From: Nocardioides albertanoniae
GTDB taxonomy: Bacteria; Actinomycetota; Actinomycetes; Propionibacteriales; Nocardioidaceae
Direction: 5' to 3'
DNA length: 64,000 nucleotides
Assembly (NCBI RefSeq): GCF_006716315.1
Contig: NZ_VFOV01000001.1
Location: 2,930,501 to 2,994,500, forward strand
The position numbers and the translations under genes are program-made. The first letter of the stretch is position 1. Every line of letters begins with the position of its first letter. The notes beneath the pieces were generated by a model that was not told the origin of the DNA, searched no databases, and worked only from the letters and a program-made list of their open reading frames with translations. Positions 62,745 to 64,000 of this stretch are shown here, piece by piece.

Positions 62745-64000
62745 GTGACAACGAAGTCTCCTCGTCCCGCCGCGGTCAGACCGCGGCCGGCACTCCGCAC
62801 TCTGCCGCTCAGCATCCTCACCGCAGTCGCCCTGGTCGCGACGATGGTCGTCGCCTTCGGCAGCCGCGCCGAGGCCGATGACGGCTCCCAGGCCGCCGGC
62901 CTGTCGATGACCACCCCGTGGACCGACGACGTCTCCCCCGACAACGCACTGCCCGACTACCCCCGCCCCCAGCTGACCAGGTCCGCATGGCGCAGCCTGA
63001 ACGGCACCTGGGAGTTCGCCGGTGCCGCGGCCGACGAGCAGCCTCCCTTCGGGCAGACGCTCGACGAGGAGATCCTGGTCCCCTACCCCGTCGAGTCGTC
63101 CCTCTCCGGCATCGGCCGTCGTGAGGACCGGATGTGGTACCGACGTACGTTCGAGGCGCCGCGGTCGTGGCACATCGGGCCCGAGAGCAGGCTCGTGCTC
63201 AACTTCGGGGCCATCGACTACGACTCCACCGTCTACGTCAACGGCGTCGAGGTGGCCACCCACCGCGGCGGCTACGACAAGTTCTCCGCCGATGTCACCG
63301 ACGCTCTGCGCGGCAACGGCCCGCAGGAGATCCTGGTCGGTGTCACCGACCTCGGCGACCAGACCTGGCAGCCCCTGGGCAAGCAGCGCAACGTGCCCGA
63401 CCGCGGCATCTTCTACGAAGGCGCCTCGGGCATCTGGCAGACCGTCTGGATGGAGCCGGTCTCCGCCCGCGGCCACGTGCAGAGCCTGCGTACGACGCCC
63501 GACATCGACTCCTCCACGCTCGCCCTCACCGTCGACGCCGCCGATGCCGACGGCGCGAGCGTCGAGGCGGTGGTCAAGGCCGGCAAGAAGACCGTGTCGG
63601 TCACCCGCGGCACGGCCGGAGCAAAGCTCACCGTGCCGGTGCCGAAGGCACGGCTGTGGTCACCCGACGACCCCTACCTCTACCAGCTCCAGGTCACCCT
63701 CAAGCGCGGAGGCAAGGTGGTCGACACCGTCGGCTCCTACTTCGGCATGCGCGAGATCGGCACGAAGAAGGGAGCCGACGGGAAGCTCCGGATCACGCTC
63801 AACAAGAAGATCACCTTCTTGATGTCCACGCTCGACCAGGGCTACTGGCCCGACGGCATCTACACCGCACCGACCGACGAGGCGCTGCGCTGGGACATCT
63901 CCGAGACCAAGAAGCTCGGTTTCAACACGATCCGCAAGCACATCAAGGTCGAGCCCGACCGGTGGTACTACGCGGCCGACCAGCTGGGGATGCTCGTGTG
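62745..64000 (+). CDS. Secreted glycoside hydrolase family 2 enzyme (3' truncated)
   Basis: About 418 residues are visible; the frame is open at the window end. A basic N-terminus and a hydrophobic run (LPLSILTAVALVATMVVAFG) followed by SRAEA form a signal peptide. Then the GH2 sugar-binding domain (LNGTWEFAG, NFGAIDYDSTVYVNGVEVAT), the Ig-like domain and the start of the TIM barrel (FLMSTLDQGYWPDG, LGFNTIRKHIKVEPDRWYY). The catalytic Glu residues lie beyond the window. GTG at 62745 with AAAGG upstream. Confidence 0.88.
   Translation, partial: MTTKSPRPAAVRPRPALRTLPLSILTAVALVATMVVAFGSRAEADDGSQAAGLSMTTPWTDDVSPDNALPDYPRPQLTRSAWRSLNGTWEFAGAAADEQPPFGQTLDEEILVPYPVESSLSGIGRREDRMWYRRTFEAPRSWHIGPESRLVLNFGAIDYDSTVYVNGVEVATHRGGYDKFSADVTDALRGNGPQEILVGVTDLGDQTWQPLGKQRNVPDRGIFYEGASGIWQTVWMEPVSARGHVQSLRTTPDIDSSTLALTVDAADADGASVEAVVKAGKKTVSVTRGTAGAKLTVPVPKARLWSPDDPYLYQLQVTLKRGGKVVDTVGSYFGMREIGTKKGADGKLRITLNKKITFLMSTLDQGYWPDGIYTAPTDEALRWDISETKKLGFNTIRKHIKVEPDRWYYAADQLGMLV

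Overview
The window is high-GC DNA with many 4-bp ATGA gene overlaps, frequent GTG starts, an F420-dependent oxidoreductase, WXG100 (type VII secretion) proteins and a REP-like palindrome of the kind common in Nocardioides and relatives. It most likely comes from the chromosome of an actinobacterium of the Nocardioidaceae or a near neighbour. No rRNA, tRNA, CRISPR array, transposase or integrase was found. The first and last genes run off the window.

Layout. 1-1729: 3' part of a xanthine dehydrogenase/aldehyde oxidase large subunit. 9291-1749 (minus): a five-gene overlapping operon of CYP152-type P450 peroxygenase, F420 luciferase-like oxidoreductase, ThDP pyruvate oxidase-like enzyme, phosphoketolase and acetate kinase. 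Three of these make or use acetyl phosphate, and one may make the H2O2 the P450 needs. 9351-10985: small acidic, membrane and winged-helix proteins plus a VOC protein. 11104-14413: two convergent GH13 alpha-glucosidases sharing a 13-bp upstream word. 14836-16629: a methionine gamma-lyase-type enzyme divergent from an Lrp/AsnC regulator. 16702-17819: a ParB/Srx-fold protein and an EthD-like protein.

27345-17880 (minus) is a glycolate/lactate module: malate synthase A, GlcD-GlcE-GlcF oxidase, an LldP/GlcA-family permease, then an SSS symporter with a 43-residue partner. A CRP/GlxR-type box lies upstream of the malate synthase. 27623-29696: a membrane protein, an acetyltransferase and a class IV aminotransferase. 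33813-29790 (minus): an orphan type VII secretion substrate locus. 33969-40373: glucose-6-phosphate dehydrogenase, a 5'-3' exonuclease, a cation/proton antiporter, an MFS transporter and a holin-like/DUF3618 pair.

40467-43820 is a TetR / MFS efflux / flavin monooxygenase resistance-type cassette with a clear operator. 43831-46361: a hypothetical protein, a secreted lipase, a DUF1905 protein and an ArsR-SRPBCC regulator with a 20-bp palindrome at its start. 46447-50558: GntR regulator, creatininase-family amidohydrolase, secreted esterase and AbgT-family transporter.

50628-64000 is a sugar-use island: a MalEFG-type ABC importer without its own ATPase, divergent from a GH2 glycosidase plus LacI regulator. 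Next come a YtfQRT-YjfF-type (galactofuranose-like) ABC importer, a DeoR regulator and a secreted GH2 enzyme cut by the window end. TGTGA-N6-TCAC boxes sit in front of three of these units and in front of malate synthase, which suggests one global carbon regulator. All functions come from reading the sequence; no database search was run.
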